From Ifrita kowaldi (lineage: Eukaryota > Chordata > Aves > Passeriformes > Cinclosomatidae), in contig VZRS01005616.1 in the NCBI GenBank assembly GCA_013398055.1, positions 1-64,000 of the forward strand: a DNA stretch of 64,000 nucleotides, given 5' to 3'. Below the pieces are notes generated by a model, which saw only the letters and a list, made by a program, of their open reading frames with translations, was not told the origin of the DNA and searched no databases. Below, piece by piece: positions 1 to 13,290 of the stretch (within the stretch, counting starts at the first letter, position 1; each line of letters begins with the position of its first letter). The translations under genes and the position numbers were made by a program.

Positions 1-928
1 GCTAATTCTAAGTAACCCCAACAGAACAGTATCTTTTGGCTCCTAGTTTAAATTCAGTAGCCAATGTTAAGTTCCTAAATCAATATGTAGAGATGTGAAC
101 AAAAAAGATTTGTCTTTCAAAGGAGTTTGTGTCCATTCATCTCTCAGCAAGAACTCTCCTACTCTCTCTACTTTTAATTGACTCAGTTGAGAATTGGGAA
201 CCAAACCTCTGACCATTATGATCTAAATTTGTGTTTGTCAGTGGAAAAATCCAGCCTAAATAATGTGGCTATTATACTCTCCACTGCAGCAGCTATCTAT
301 GATTAAAGTGTTATTCTCATTAACTTCATTATAAGCCTCTGCAATCAGAAGATACTTCACTAACGGGAACTTTCTGAGACTGCCTCTGCTCTGATTAAAT
401 GTCTTTGGTGCATATTTGCAATTGCAAACATACATACATATATATAAACATTTCAGATGTCCATGCCAGATGTCCATGCTTACCACTGCAGAACCATGGA
501 GTAATTTTATCTCCTCATAAAATAGACAGTGTGTTGTCTTTTTCTTTCTTTAATTTCCTCCCTATTTCATGGATCATCTGACCACAATATTTTCATATTA
601 GAGGAGGACTGGAGATGATCTGGGCCTGCACATCAAATGTAGCTTTCCCCACTCCTCTTATCCTCTCATTTCTGTTTAGATGTCAATTTCATTCCTTTCA
701 ACTTCCTCTGAAATACCTGATGCTTTCAGGTGATGTCATTGATTTGAGAATGAAGAATAAATCAGTAAAAATAATATCTGGGTTTCTGCCAGCTGCCTAG
801 AGGGATGATGAAAGAACTCTTTTCTTCTTCGGTATAATTTGTCTCCTGGGATATTTTAGAGGAAGATTTTGTCTCTCTCCGAATCACTCCAGATTGCTAC
901 AGACAGACATAGGTGATAAGTGATCTCA
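1..928. other. Intergenic DNA, no feature seen
   Basis: Unremarkable AT-rich DNA. The open frames are short and have no recognisable domain, and no interspersed repeat is apparent before the CR1 that starts near 929. Confidence 0.5.
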
Positions 929-1556
929 GAATATCAGAATCACAGAATCAATTAGGTTGGAAAAGACCTCTAAGATCAACAAGTCCAAACTTTGACTGAA
1001 CACCACCATTGTCACTAGACCATGGCACTGAGCGCCACATCCAGTGATGGAAACTCCATCACCTTCCCTGAGCAGAATATTCAAATGCTTGACAACCCTT
1101 CCTGTGAAGAAATTCCTCCTGGTGTCCAACCTGAATGTCCCCAGGCACACCTTGAGGCCATTTCCTCTCACCCTGTCACGGATTGCCTGGGAGGAGAGAC
1201 CGATGCTCACCTGGCTCCTGTCAGGGAGTTGTAGAGAGTGATAAGGCCTCCCCTGAGCCTCCTTTTCTCCAGGCTGAGCCCCCCCAGCTCCCTCAGCTGC
1301 TCCTCATCAGCCTTGTGCTCCAGACCCTTCCCCAGCTCCAGTGCCCTTCTCTGGACCTTCTGCAGCACCTCAATGTCCTTCCTGAATTGAGGGGTCCAGA
1401 ACTGGACAGACCACTCGAGCTGTGGCCTCCCCAGTGCCCAGCACAGAGGGACAATCACGACCCTGCTCCTGCTGGCCACACTATTGCTGACACAGAATGC
1501 CAGAAGCCCACCGGCCTCCTTGCCCAGCTGGGGACACACTGGCTCGTGTTCAGGAT
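929..1556 (-). mobile_element. CR1 LINE, 5'-truncated 3' end
   Basis: Read on the plus strand it opens with the CR1 tail motif (atatcagaatcacagaatca), then the 'ggttggaaaagacctctaagatca' type block. It runs through 'ctccttttctccaggctgagc', 'ctccagacccttccccagct' and 'ccagaactggac'. This is the reverse complement of a CR1 3' region, so the element points to the minus strand with its 3' end at the low coordinate. About 630 bp is kept, more than most copies here. No reverse-transcriptase domain is included. The open frames at 1183-1593 (+) and 1207-1563 (-) lie in this repeat and are not genes. Confidence 0.92.
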
Positions 1557-4500
1557 ACCCCACAGATCAGAGTGGTGCAGAGTGCTGGAGTAGGATTTTT
1601 GCTTTTGTCCATATAATTTTGTACTGCCTGCCTCCTATGAGTACTGGAGGATGTCATGGCAAAGCCTTTGGTCTTCTTTGCATGCCATACTATAGCATTA
1701 GCAATTGATTTTTTATTATAAATCTTATCACAGACTGTTATAAATGCTTTATTGGCCTGTGAAGGCATGTGGAATAATTTTTTATAGACTTTTCTGTACT
1801 ACACATTTATTATACACTTGTTAATAATTGTAAGGAATTGAACTTGTTGAACCATCTAATCCAGTCCAGTGTTTGCATGTTCACTTTGGTGTGACCAGTT
1901 CTTTAATCAGCCAAACACTTTCAATGGATTTTTCAACTCCCCTTCTGCAATTGATTTGTGTGTAAATACAGCAATCTGGACAAGTCCAAGTGGCAACCAC
2001 TCACTGAAGTGGTGAACTTGCAGTACAGTCTGCACTTAGCTAAGCCACTTGAGCCCAGTTGTGGAAACAATCCCATTTCAAGGAAGCATTTAAACACACA
2101 GAGTAATTGCTTGCAGTGACTGGGATTATGAAGGATTTCCAAGGATTTCCAAGACAAACAGGACACTGGGATAATGCAGTCAAGGCCTCCCATGTTTACA
2201 GTTAATGGAGCACCAAGGAACTGTGTGACCAACACTTGTCTCAGATACATCAGAATGTAGGGAACTCAATAAGCAACCAGGCATAGGCTTACTGGGTGGA
2301 AAAGGAAAAGCACTACCTTAGAAAGCATTCATACTCCTGGCTGTGGTGTAACTCTAGCTGATCATCTGGGTTGCTGAATTTAGAGCACAGATGGATCTTG
2401 GCCTCACCCCGTGGTCACTTCCAGCTGTGCTGGGTTTTTTCAGACTCGTTCTGAAAGAAAATCTTTGAATTTCTATGGGTTCCATAATGCTAAAGGTTTG
2501 GAGAATGGTCTTATTTTTCCCCACTGTGTGATACCATGGCAAGTCTCTTAGTTTCCTTCAGTTCTATTTTTCTACATTATGAAATAGCACAGAACTCTAC
2601 CCACCAACAAGCTGTGGTAAAAACAAAGCAGTTTGTAAGAGTAAAAGTCACTTTTGTTTCTAAATACTCCCACACTTTATATATTGTGGAGGGGAAATGG
2701 AAATGAATATACCAGTTTCTTTTCTTGGTTTCAGCTACGATTTTTACACTTGTTTTAACCCTTTAAGATACTGGGTTAATGCCTGGGCAATGTCTGGAGT
2801 CTCCGCTGGGAGGTTTGAATCCACAGCATTGTTAGAATGAGCTGTAGTTCAATTTACCAGAAAACAGAAATTATTAAGGAGCAGACAGGGCACAAGCCAG
2901 ACTAACCTTTTTATACTCCTTTAGTGCCAAAACGTTATTCTTGGTAACATCTTTCTCATGCTCCTCTTTATTTCCTCTTTGGTGGTCAACAGCAGAAGCC
3001 CAGAGTGCAAGTCAGGTGATAAGAAGATTTCTCAGCATGGTCTGAAGTCAAAAAAGATCCAGAATCTCTGGAGCCAAAGCTGTGAAGACCTGCCAAATCT
3101 GTGCTTAGTCTAGCTCTGACACAGGAAATTATTACCTGCCCTTGCACCCTGGTTTCCATCTGGCTTCCCTTTGGTTCTCTAAGCAAAAAAAGTTCTTCAT
3201 TTATAATCATATAAGCGAGATGTCAATGGCACTTTGAGAATTATACTGTATTAAGTAGTCCATGCACTCCTCAACAAAGTAGCTGAGAGAAAAGATCTTG
3301 AAAGGCTTTTTATTAAATAAGTGAAGACAAGAGGAACACATCACACTAGAGACACTGATAAACAAACAAAGGCCGTATCTGAACATATGTCTATAACCAT
3401 TGTCAAATGATTAAAGAATCACAATTTTTCACTTTGGAAGAATGGATAAATAATTGATGTTTAAAGCTTTAAACAGTAAGACCTGTGGTCTCACCTTTTA
3501 TTGATTCAGGTGCTATTTATCTCCATGTATATTTCCCTGCAACTAAACAAAAATGGTTCCTATTATATTCTATTCCTTTCAGAAAAAAAAAAAAAATCAA
3601 ACATATCCTGCCTGGGAGGAAAGCCAAAATGTTGAAAATATATGATGAATGAGTGTAGACATTAGCTGAAGCAGCAACACTGAACAAAAAATGCCAGGCA
3701 TCGGCATGGTACTGTTTTTATTGTCACTAGAGAATCTGAAGGCTGCCACTTGTTAAAGGATAAGCACTTATTTCTTTTCAATTTAATACTTAACTCTGTA
3801 TAGACTGAATGCTGGCTATTTTTAATTAAATGTCTATCTCTGTCACACCAGTCCCCAAACAAACAGGCTGGAAACCACAAATATACAGGGACTGTTGTTG
3901 GTTGGTTCCTGAGCTGCACAAGGGAGTTGCTTCATACTGGCTCCCAAAACAGGAAGCCAACATTTTCTTCTTCCCCATGCAAGTTGAAATCTGCAGCCTA
4001 AAGAGGGTTGTGGGAACCTTTTCCTCACTGGAGAATTTCCCGGGGTCACAAATCCCTTAGTCATTCAAAACTTGGCTCCAAAGCACAGCAAAGTTTTTTG
4101 GTGATGTTTCCATAGAAATCCAGGTTTTGTTCCGTTCTGCAAACATTGTGAAATATCCCACCACATCCTTGACATCCAGAGATGACGTGGGTCCTGAGGG
4201 AGACTCACGACCCCATAGAAACCAGGTGAATTGGGCCAAAAAGTCTAAGATGGTGCTAAGAACTGAAGTTTATGTAGTGGACACTAAATGAATTATGAGC
4301 AGAGTTTTGTCACAAACCCTTCACACTTCCCATTCCAAATAAAAATCAGTTCCTTTCATCATATAGCAGTAAACAAAATTTGCTCTGTCCTGCTCACAGT
4401 TACTTTGGTACAAATCCATTGCCAGGTGAAGATGTGCAGCTGTGCTGGTGCAGGGCTACAGCAGGAAAATCAGCCTCCCAATAAACCCATTTACATGCTC

Positions 4501-7500
4501 ATAGGTCCTGGATCTGACACATATGGCCAGATCGATGTCCAGTGTCAGCTGGACTCTCCCTGTACATCACTCCCTTGTATTAACAGCAGACATTTTCTGT
4601 AAGAGCTGCCTGTCTGGAGCAGAGAATAAATTCCTGCTCACCTTTAACCTCAGACTTTCAAGTCTGAGTTTGGGTGATACCTGTTAATACCAAGGCTTCT
4701 GGAACAACTTAGGTTTGTCTGTAGGCACACGAATGTCTCAAGCTTGCTGAGTGCTCTTTCAGCAGCTTCTGTATCCCCATGTCATCTGCAACTGGGTGGC
4801 CTGGGTACTTTTCCTTGCTCTTTCCTTCCACCTCAGCTCCTCCAAGGAATCACTCATAATTTCATTTACCCTCTTTATGAAGATAAGATATGTGTTTTCC
4901 AGAAGGGTGAAATACTCCCCCTTTTTTGAGTGCCCTAACAGCACTATGTTTAGACGAGTTTCCATAGGAAGGATGTCCCTGCCAAGGAAGTCTGAGAAAT
5001 GGAAAAGCTAATGAGACTAAACTACAGGGGTTTTTAAAGCATGAATCTCTGCTCAGAATGAAAGATACTTTTAGATTATAGCTATAAACAGAGCTCTTCC
5101 TGAGCTTGTACAGAGCTCAGGGCAGATTGACTCCCCTTCTGCAGTACCTTCAAAAGACATGGCAGCAGATCTATCTGCCCAAAGTGCCCTACTCTATTAG
5201 AAAGGGGGTAAATCCCAGGATCAAGGGGATAAATTAATATTTATTGGCCTATATTTTGTTTTTATCAGCATTGTATCTGAAAAAAAACCCCACCAAGTGC
5301 AGAACTTCTCTTAAGATCTACACCATTAACACATGGAGCTCAACACAAGTCACAAAGAAAACAATTAAGAGGCTTTAAGATCCCTGGCTCCACTGAAAGC
5401 CCAGGAGCTGCTTCTGCATACCTGTGCAGGGTTATTGATAAGGCCAACACTTTTGGCCCATTTTGGCTGATGCCTGAGCTGCAGAATCACCACCTGTCAG
5501 CTCCATGACCAATGTGGCCCCTGATAGCAGACTCAGCTCAGGCACACTTAGCTCACTGTCTGGGATGTGTTTAAGTCTTTGTTTTCTTTATGAGATGAGG
5601 ATTTGCCAGCCCTAGTACTTCTATATACTGACAGCTTAACTGCTGATGTCAGATTTTGCTGAGAAATGAGTTAATTTATGATTGCATGAAATGTTTGTCA
5701 AAAAGACAAAACACTTGGATCTGTTGGCAGTATATTAAACTATAAATACCAGAGAACATAGTGACAGGAGCCAACATTTATTAAAATTACGGCCTGTAAT
5801 GTTTTCAATAACCTCTTTCATTTGATTATTATTATTATTTCACAGTGGCAGGTTTCTAAAACCATATGATCCAGGCAGGCAGAGCATGCCTGGAATACAG
5901 GTGGGCAGCAAGTTCCAGCATGAAGGACTCAGAAAAGGATACAAGCAGAGATGGGAGAGAAGTCTGTGATCATGTGTAGTCAGAGTTGTCCACAGGTAAG
6001 TTCCACCACTCTTTCTGTTAGAGGTGCTGCTCCTTATCCAGCGACTTTCTGATGTCTTTACTGCAGATTCTTGGATAGTAATCCTGCTGGAGTAACACTA
6101 GGATAGTGAAAAGTAGGTTGTCTTCCTCCGGACCTTCTGAAGCCACTCTGCAGAACTGAACCCTTCTGGGATTTTGCCAAGGGTCACAGATGCATTTGCC
6201 AGGCCCAGACAACTCCTGATCCATGAAGTCATGAGGGATCTTGGTGCGCTGAACAAGGTAAGGACTCTACAACAAGCTGTTGTTCACTCCCACCCTCCTC
6301 CTGCTTAATTTGGATCCCAGATCACTCCAAGAAACAGTCTTCCCTTCAGCTCTACTCTGTCCTTGCTATTTATGTCACTGATCAGGACTCTGTTGGGCCA
6401 GTCCTCAGAAAGCTATATGAGAGGGGCCTTGCTGTAGCAAATCTCACACCTAAAGGCCCTTTAATAAAGGGCAGAAAAGGAATTAGATGTCCAGAAAAAG
6501 CAATTCATTTACTTGAGAGTAAATTATGGATGAACTGATGACAGATCTTAGGTGTCCCAACAAAAAACTTAGCTCCATGTCCACTAATCCTGCCACTCTG
6601 TCTTTTTCTCCCTGACCTAACCTGTTTTCCATATTCATTCCTATTCTATACTATTCTCTTTTCACCTGGGCCTTTCTCTCACTCCTAGGGAAATTTCCTG
6701 GACTTCCTGCTCTTCTACCTTGTTCTGTGCTTCACTAAAGTATTTTCTTACTACTGGCCCCCAGTGATAATAACACTGTGGGTTTCATTTCTTCACATTT
6801 TCTTTAGGGTTAGCATGTCTCCAGTTGCTCTTGACCATGTTTGTCCAGAACACAACCAAGGAAAGAACCATCAGCATGAGACCAGCAAACTTCTAGACAG
6901 ACAGCGTGGCGCGCTCTCCACTGTCAGTGCATGAGCCTTTCCACAGTGTTTGCTCCAATCCTCTGTTTATCTTGGTTTTAAATGGATTGTCCAATCATTC
7001 CTTTGGGGGACTATAGCATATTGCTCAGGGCTAGACCTTTGTCATCTATTGATACAATCCTCTTTCCATGAAATATGCAACTCCAGTCAGGCTCCTCTCA
7101 AATCACATTCATGGCAATATCATGAAGATATTTCCATTATTGAGATTGCTATGAATCTGTATATTGAGCAATACTAACCTCCTCTGTTAATCTCAACACT
7201 GGCAAAAGCTTAGACCGTTATTATTTTACACTAAAATTTGGGAGTGGAAGCATGAGTTCTGGGGAAAGCCTGAGTGGAAGATACATGCTTCTTTTTTACA
7301 TTTTGATTTTTTGGGCTTGATTCAGTTGCCCAAGAACTGTGTAGCAACTTTTAAGATGCCCCTGGGATTCAGGATTGCTTCATAGGTATGCCCCAGGAGC
7401 TACAGGACAGGCAGTTTCAGGCAGGATGTGTTAGGGACTCTGAAGGGGCCCTAGATGCCTTTCATCAGGCATGGTGGCCCCTTTCCTGCTGAGCCCAAAA

Positions 7501-10500
7501 CAGAAGTGTATCAAGACACAATTTCAAGCTTTGCTTATCACATTTCCCAGGCTGTTATCTCCTGAATAGCTGGCAAGCAACAAACTGACATCACTGAGAG
7601 CCCTCTGCCCCTTGGATCCTCAGCTGCCCTTAACTTCTGCTGCTGAAGAGAAGCAACAACTCAGCATCTTAAAACATCTTCTCTAATCCATACAGCCAGC
7701 TGGGGTAGAGATTTGAGCAAGGAAAAACATGTATTCTGACAGAATGTTTTCTAGGCTTTTCAGGAGAAATTCTGGCCATCACAGATCCTTTTCTGGCTTG
7801 TAGGGGAAAATTAATAAGATAAATGGCCCGTATAAGGATATGGTCCCTTGATCTTGAAAGCATGAGCAGTCAGGCAAAGAAACTGCATTAGCAGAAAACA
7901 GAGATAGCTGCAGCAGTTAACCTGTTCCAGTCCTTAGAGGGTCACTAAATGCTAAATATGCTCTCTTATTGGGAATATTGTCATGAAAGGGCACTCTGAA
8001 GACATCATACAGAGTCTGTAAGACTTCCCAGAGACAGTCAGACCAGTTGGGTCCTCAGGGGTGTCTCAGTCACTCATGTTTTCAAAAGCCTTTGTGATGC
8101 TATGCATTTCTTGAGGTCTGAGTGTCTCTCTACACAAGCTGCTTTACCAGCAAACTTTCATTTTTCCTCGTGCTTTTACCTTAATGCAGCAAAGATCTTC
8201 AGTCATTCCATCGTACAGCACTGAGGAGATGGGCTTTTGCTGCCAACAGAAGAGCCAGCACTGAGCAGATCTCCTGGAGTTATGCTCCTGCAATCATAAG
8301 GAAGGATATTGCCTAAGAAGCAAAGAAAATTAATAGGTGCTTTTAATTACATGATTTGTCATCATGTGTCACATTAGCCCTGGCTAAGGGCTGAAATTCC
8401 ACCCAGTTGCTCCCTCCTGCTCTGCCACTGCTGCCTTTGGTCCTTTCTGGAACCAGTTTTCCCCCCAGCATCCCCAGACTGGCTGAGGTGGAACCACTGG
8501 AGCCCCCAGGGACCGTCTGTGTCTGACATGGGGCAGCCCTGAACTCTCCTCACACAGACCCCCTGCAGCCCCAGTGCCAGCATGTGGGCATGTAAACCCG
8601 GTACACATGAGAAGAATGGTCTTGAAATAGAGCTAAGGCACTTCAAGTTTAAGGAACACTATATACCTGGTTTAGCTTAAAAATTAATTATAAGAATATG
8701 ATAGTAGCAGAACAAATTGAAGGAAAATTATATAATTAGAGGAAATTTACATTTTGTGGGTCTTAGAGGATATTCATAACTTGGATGTTTGAAAACATGA
8801 CTGTGGGGTAGGTTCACCTTCGTCTCTTCAAACTGTGGGCTCACAGAGATGAACTCCAGAGGTGCCTTGTTGAGCAGGAAGGGCAGTGGCAGAGCTCTAA
8901 TCATCTTCAGTGGATGAAGGTCAGGAAAAATCCATATGAGCCTCAAGCAAACACAAATAAGTATAAATTTTTTTCTTAGCTGGGAAATGCACCTGCTGCC
9001 TTTCACTGACCCCGTGAAGCCCAGCACCAGGGTATGGCAATGAGGCAAGGTAGGCAACCACTGCACAGCAAGTCCTTCTCCTTACGTGGACAAAGACTGC
9101 TTGAACCAAGCCACAAGGATCAGTCATAACCTCTCAGCTCACTCCTCGGAGCAACTGTGAGTCAGACCCTTAATTTGGTTTGCCCAGTGTTTGATTCCTG
9201 CTGTGTTGCTGGGGCTCAGCTGAGTTGGATGCATGGCAAGTGGCTGAAGTAGTTCTCAAGTGGAGAAAAAGCAAGTTTAAAACACAGCAGAGAGCAGAAC
9301 ACACTTTTGACAGTAGGTCTGTGGTTCTCCTTTCACCTGGAAGCCCTATTTGATGAGAGGTAATAGACTGGCAGAACACATTAATGTCACAGTTAGACAA
9401 GCTGGACATCATCAAGAAAGATTCCAGATGCTGAAAGCACAAGGAAGGAAAAGGTAGCAATGAAGTAAATGGCCCAGCAATGCGTCTTTCCTCCCTCACA
9501 GTCCTGACAACAAGGAAATTAGCTTTGAAGGTTTTCAATACCACAATATGACTGAAACTCAAAGAAAACAACTCTCCTCTGAAATTTATCACAGTGCTTG
9601 CAAATTCCCTGCCCTGGATAGGGGAGGCTTCATCTGCCTGCTCTTTTATCTCTCTCCCGTGCAACTGTGGATATAAATTCTGCTTTAAAAAAATAATAAG
9701 TATTTTAGAACTTGTACTTCAGCCAAGATTCAATGTACTTTTCAACGTCAGCAAACTGGAAAATCTCAGTGTAAGTTGAAAGTTGAAATAAATGAGCTCT
9801 GAGATCTCTACCTCGGTGGGAGGATTTGTTTTGCCTTTTCTTTTTCTTGGCTGCTTGTATTTTTTTTTCCTGAGATTTCTTGCCTCTTTCCTTACCGTGT
9901 CACAAGCTAAAAACAATAAAACATTTGATGGTGCAGTCTGTTAAGGAAGATGGGCAAACTGACTGCCCAGGTGAAGGCATCACAGTTAGGCACTTTGCAG
10001 TGAAAAAGGTGGGAAAGATCCAGCTGCCTATGCAGGTGCCAGATCCAAAGACCCATTTCCAGACACAGGAGCCTGCTTGCAGATGGACTGCTTGCAGAGA
10101 CTGCATTGTGAAGAAGGCATTAAATTCTATGAGGCAGCCCATAGGAAAAACTAATTACTCCCCCCACCCTCTGCATTGACCCTCTGTCTCCAGCCAAGAC
10201 CTCCCAAAGGTTCATTCAGCCACTGTGAGATTCAGAATGGCAAATCCTATTTTGGTGGGTGGTTTTATAGTAGAAACCTTGCACTTGGGGAAGTGCTCAG
10301 GGTGCTGGCACAGGGAAAGGACTTTTCTGAAAGAGATCTATAAAAGCCACACATGAAAGCCAAGAGCACACATGCTAGGAGATGGGAAATGACAAAGGCA
10401 GATTAATCCCTCTCCTCTTCAGGATCTAAGTGTCTTAGTGCAATACTGACTTAACCACCCTTCTTAAGATAGGACCCACCTTTCAAAGACACTGCTGGAA

Positions 10501-12242
10501 GTGCAAGGGTCAGCCTGGAATGCAGATGTGGAACCACATGTATGAAACCTTTGGCAATGCAAGCCAAGGCAGATCCCAATAATTTTATTTCCCTGTTAGC
10601 CATGCTTTCTCTGTAAGATCTTGTCCCATACTGTTTCCCTCTTAGGAAAGGCGAGGAGCCCTGACTGGGGCAGCAGCCAGGGTATGGAGTTAACACCAAG
10701 CTGAGCAACATCAAAATCTTATCAACTGTTCCAGCAATATGAGGATGATATTTTGAAACTGTGGGGGAAACACTCATGGGAAAACAAGCGATGGTAATGA
10801 ATTTCAAGAAGTAATTTAGTGCTACTTGTAACAGGGGAGCACACTCACTCAGACTGACAAACAGTCAAATTAAGAGTAATTTATGAATAATAATTCCATC
10901 TAAATAGCCTGGGTGTGTGTGTGTGTGTTTGTGCAAATAGTGAGTCTGCCTTGGCTCTTGGTAATCCTGTGAGTGCTTTGGCAAGGGGGCTAATGAACCA
11001 TGAAGTACAGAGATCCAGTTGTCTGACAATGCTTCATAATAAGAACAGGAAACGAAGTGTAAAAAAGGGACGGCATATGAATGCATTAAATGTTGCTTGT
11101 TTTTCTGCACTCATACGAAAAGAGTGAGCCACCAAAGAGTGGAATTGTACCAGGCAGCACCAGAGGTGTTTCAGATGCATTCTTTGATCACTCATGCTCC
11201 TGAAGCAGAGAAGATTCTGTCTTGCCTTAGTTTTAAGGATCACACACCAAATTCCTTGTTGCAAGATTATTAAAAATATTTTTATCTGTCATAGCAAAAG
11301 CTATGAATTCCCTGAGAGGAGAAATACAGACAAACAAATCCCTCCTATGATCTGTTGTAAAGCAGTGGTTGCAGAACCAGCATCAAGTTTTTATATATTT
11401 TTGTCCCTGGATCTTATCTCTTAAACAAGTGTTTCTAAGGAGTATTAGATTTATAGTGCTGATAATGTGTAGAGCAATGCTTCTTGGAAAAATTGCAGAA
11501 GGAAACAAAGGAAGAAAACATAGTGGTTTTCATTTCCTTCTTTCTTTGCAAGGAGCACTCATTAAGAACTTTGCTGAGAGATTACAATGGTGTCGTCAGT
11601 GTCACTATTTTTCCCCCTCATTCACATATAAGATGTACTCATATGAGAATATAAATAGCAGTAGAAGTGAAGAATTGCCTGTTTTTTACTAACACTGGAG
11701 GAACCACTACTGCAGTGCTGAGTACAGTTTTCTTGTCTGCATTCTAGGATAACTAGAACAGGGGCTGACTGATAAGGCATGGAGAAACACCACGAGAGAA
11801 CATCTAGGGTGGGCTTGGATGTCAGGAGAGGCTTCTGTGCAGGTTATATAGAGACTCATCCCACCTTCTTTTACCTCTGCTTCCTATCAACATCTCCCAC
11901 CTTCTTTTTCTAGTAACTTGGGAACATCCAATTCCACCCTCTTCCACACAAATAACTTGCACCCTCTGGTTGCTCCAGACTTTCTGTCCTTCAGACATTT
12001 ATCTTCTTGTGGTATGTAATCTGTTTATTTCCTCCCCAAAAAGACTTTTAGCCCAGCTTGTTACCAAATAGCCTCTGGTAGCACATTCACAGCCACACTC
12101 AAGTTCCAGTACGTCCAGCAAGGATTCCTGTGGTCCTTCACTCCTCTTACAGCTGTCCAACCCAGCCATCAGAGCACTTTTGCCAAGCTGAGCTTGCTCA
12201 TCTGCAGAGGACTATAAGCACATGGAAATGGGAAGAATATCT
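1557..12242. other. Gene-free intergenic stretch, about 10.7 kb
   Basis: I see no exon, RNA gene or clear interspersed repeat. The longest open frame is 164 codons (9170-9664, minus) and looks random in composition. Small features are a duplicated 'aaggatttcc' near 2130-2155, a short ATT run near 5825-5840 and a GT microsatellite at 10912-10928. The AT-rich block at 5640-5860 reads like a possible conserved non-coding element and is discussed in the findings. Confidence 0.5.
10912..10928. repeat. (GT)n microsatellite
   Basis: An uninterrupted GT run of about eight units, followed by an imperfect 'ttgtg'. It is a simple repeat with no sign of function. Confidence 0.9.
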
Positions 12243-12451
12243 TGGGTTAACCCCAGTAGGCATCTGAGCACCACAGAGACACTCAGCCACTCCCTTCCAG
12301 TGGGATGGGGGAGAGAGTCGGAAGGGTGAAAGTGAGAAAATCTGTGGGTGGAGATAAAGACAGCTTAACAGACAAACAGACAAAAACTGTGTGCACAGGC
12401 AGAGCAAAATAAGGAATTTGTTCACTAATTCCTGTCAGCAGGCAGATTTTT

Positions 12452-12597
12452 GAATTGCAGAATTACAGAATATGTTGAGTTGGAAGGGACCCACAAGATC
12501 ATCGAGTCCAACTCTTAAGCGAATGGCCCATATAGGGATCAAACCCACAACCTTGATGTTATGAGCACCAGGCTCTGGCCAACTGAGCTCATCTCAG
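12452..12597 (-). mobile_element. tRNA-Ile-derived SINE with CR1-like tail (TguSINE1-like)
   Basis: On the minus strand it starts with a tRNA-Ile-like head: 'gagctcagttggccagagcc' covers the A box, then 'ctggtgctcataacatcaag' the anticodon arm, and 'gtgggtttgatccctatatg' a degenerate B box. A CR1-type 3' end follows, with 'gttggactcgatgatcttgt' and a tail near 'acagaat'. A tRNA-Ile head on a CR1 tail is the structure I know for TguSINE1, a passerine SINE thought to be moved by CR1 enzymes. The A and B boxes are diverged and no tRNA fold is kept, so this is a retroposon and not a tRNA gene. Confidence 0.85.
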
Positions 12598-12750
12598 CCA
12601 GTTCCAGGACAGCACAGCTTCATCTCACGTAATGGTGACTGAGGAAGACAAAGGTCATAACTCCAAATGTCCCTCCCTTCCTCCTTCTTCCCTCCAGCTT
12701 TATGTGCTGAGCATAACACTATATGGCATGGAATATTCCTTTGGACAATT

Positions 12751-13154
12751 CATAGAATCATGGAATCATTCAGGTTGGAAAAGATCCTCAAGGTCATTGA
12801 GTCCAAATTTTGACCAAACACCACCTTGTCAAGCAGACCAAAGCACTGAGTGCCATGTCCAGTCTTTCCTTAAACACCTCCAGGGCCAGTGACTCCACCA
12901 CCTCCCTGGCAGCCCGTTCCAATGTTTGACCACCCTTTCAGTGAAAAAATTCTTCCTGGTGTCCAACCTGAACCTCTCCTGGTGCAGTTTGAGGCCATCT
13001 CCTCTCATTCTGTCACTTGCTGCCTGGGAGAAGAGCCCATCCCCCCACACACACCTTGNCTCCTCTCATTCTGTCACTTGCTGCCTGGGAGAAGACCCAT
13101 CCCCCCACACACACCTTGCTACAACCTCCTTTCAGGTGATTGTAAAAAGTGATG
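12751..13154 (-). mobile_element. CR1 LINE fragment nested in the LTR
   Basis: It begins with 'catagaatcatggaatcatt' and continues through 'gttggaaaagatcctcaagg', 'caaacaccaccttgtcaa' and 'aaaaaattcttcctggtgtc', the reverse complement of a CR1 3' end. LTR sequence resumes on both sides, so CR1 inserted into the LTR. It holds a 60-bp direct duplication with an ambiguous base at the junction (see next entry). Confidence 0.92.
12999..13118. repeat. 60-bp tandem duplication split by an N
   Basis: The segment 12999-13058 (starting ctcctctcattctgtcactt) is repeated almost exactly at 13060-13118, with one base missing in the second copy. A single N sits at 13059. Other CR1 copies in the window have this segment only once. 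An assembly join of two overlapping contig ends is as likely as a real duplication. Confidence 0.9.
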
Positions 13155-13290
13155 GTTGGGTTCATCTGTCCTGGAAGTTTAATATCTAAAACATCACTGT
13201 GTAACCTGCACTTGTTTCATCACAAGTCAAAAACATGACACCAAACCAACTACCGTGAAGAAAACTAACTCCAAACCAGCACAGAGCAGA

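Larger units (their letters stand above)
12243..13290 (+). mobile_element. Degraded solo LTR carrying two nested retroposons
   Basis: Three segments read together as one LTR of an avian endogenous retrovirus family. They are 12243-12451 (starting tgggttaaccccagtagg), 12595-12747 (with 'tttatgtgctgagcataac') and about 13155-13290 (ending 'ccaaaccagcacag'). Between them sit a SINE and a CR1, so the LTR is the oldest of the three. The reverse complement of its last segment matches the start of the LTR at 16.94 kb ('agttaattttcttcac' there, 'gaagaaaactaact' here). No gag, pol or env remains, consistent with a solo LTR. The family name cannot be fixed without a repeat library. Confidence 0.78.

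Noticed and set aside
1183..1593. 136-codon frame on the plus strand
   Set aside because: Most of it lies inside the CR1 at 929-1556, and the translation matches translated CR1 3' end, not a protein.
9170..9664. 164-codon frame on the minus strand
   Set aside because: No family resemblance and no supporting signals.
12520..12597. Possible tRNA-Ile gene
   Set aside because: A tRNA-like head only. The arms are diverged, and it is joined to a CR1 tail, so it is a SINE.
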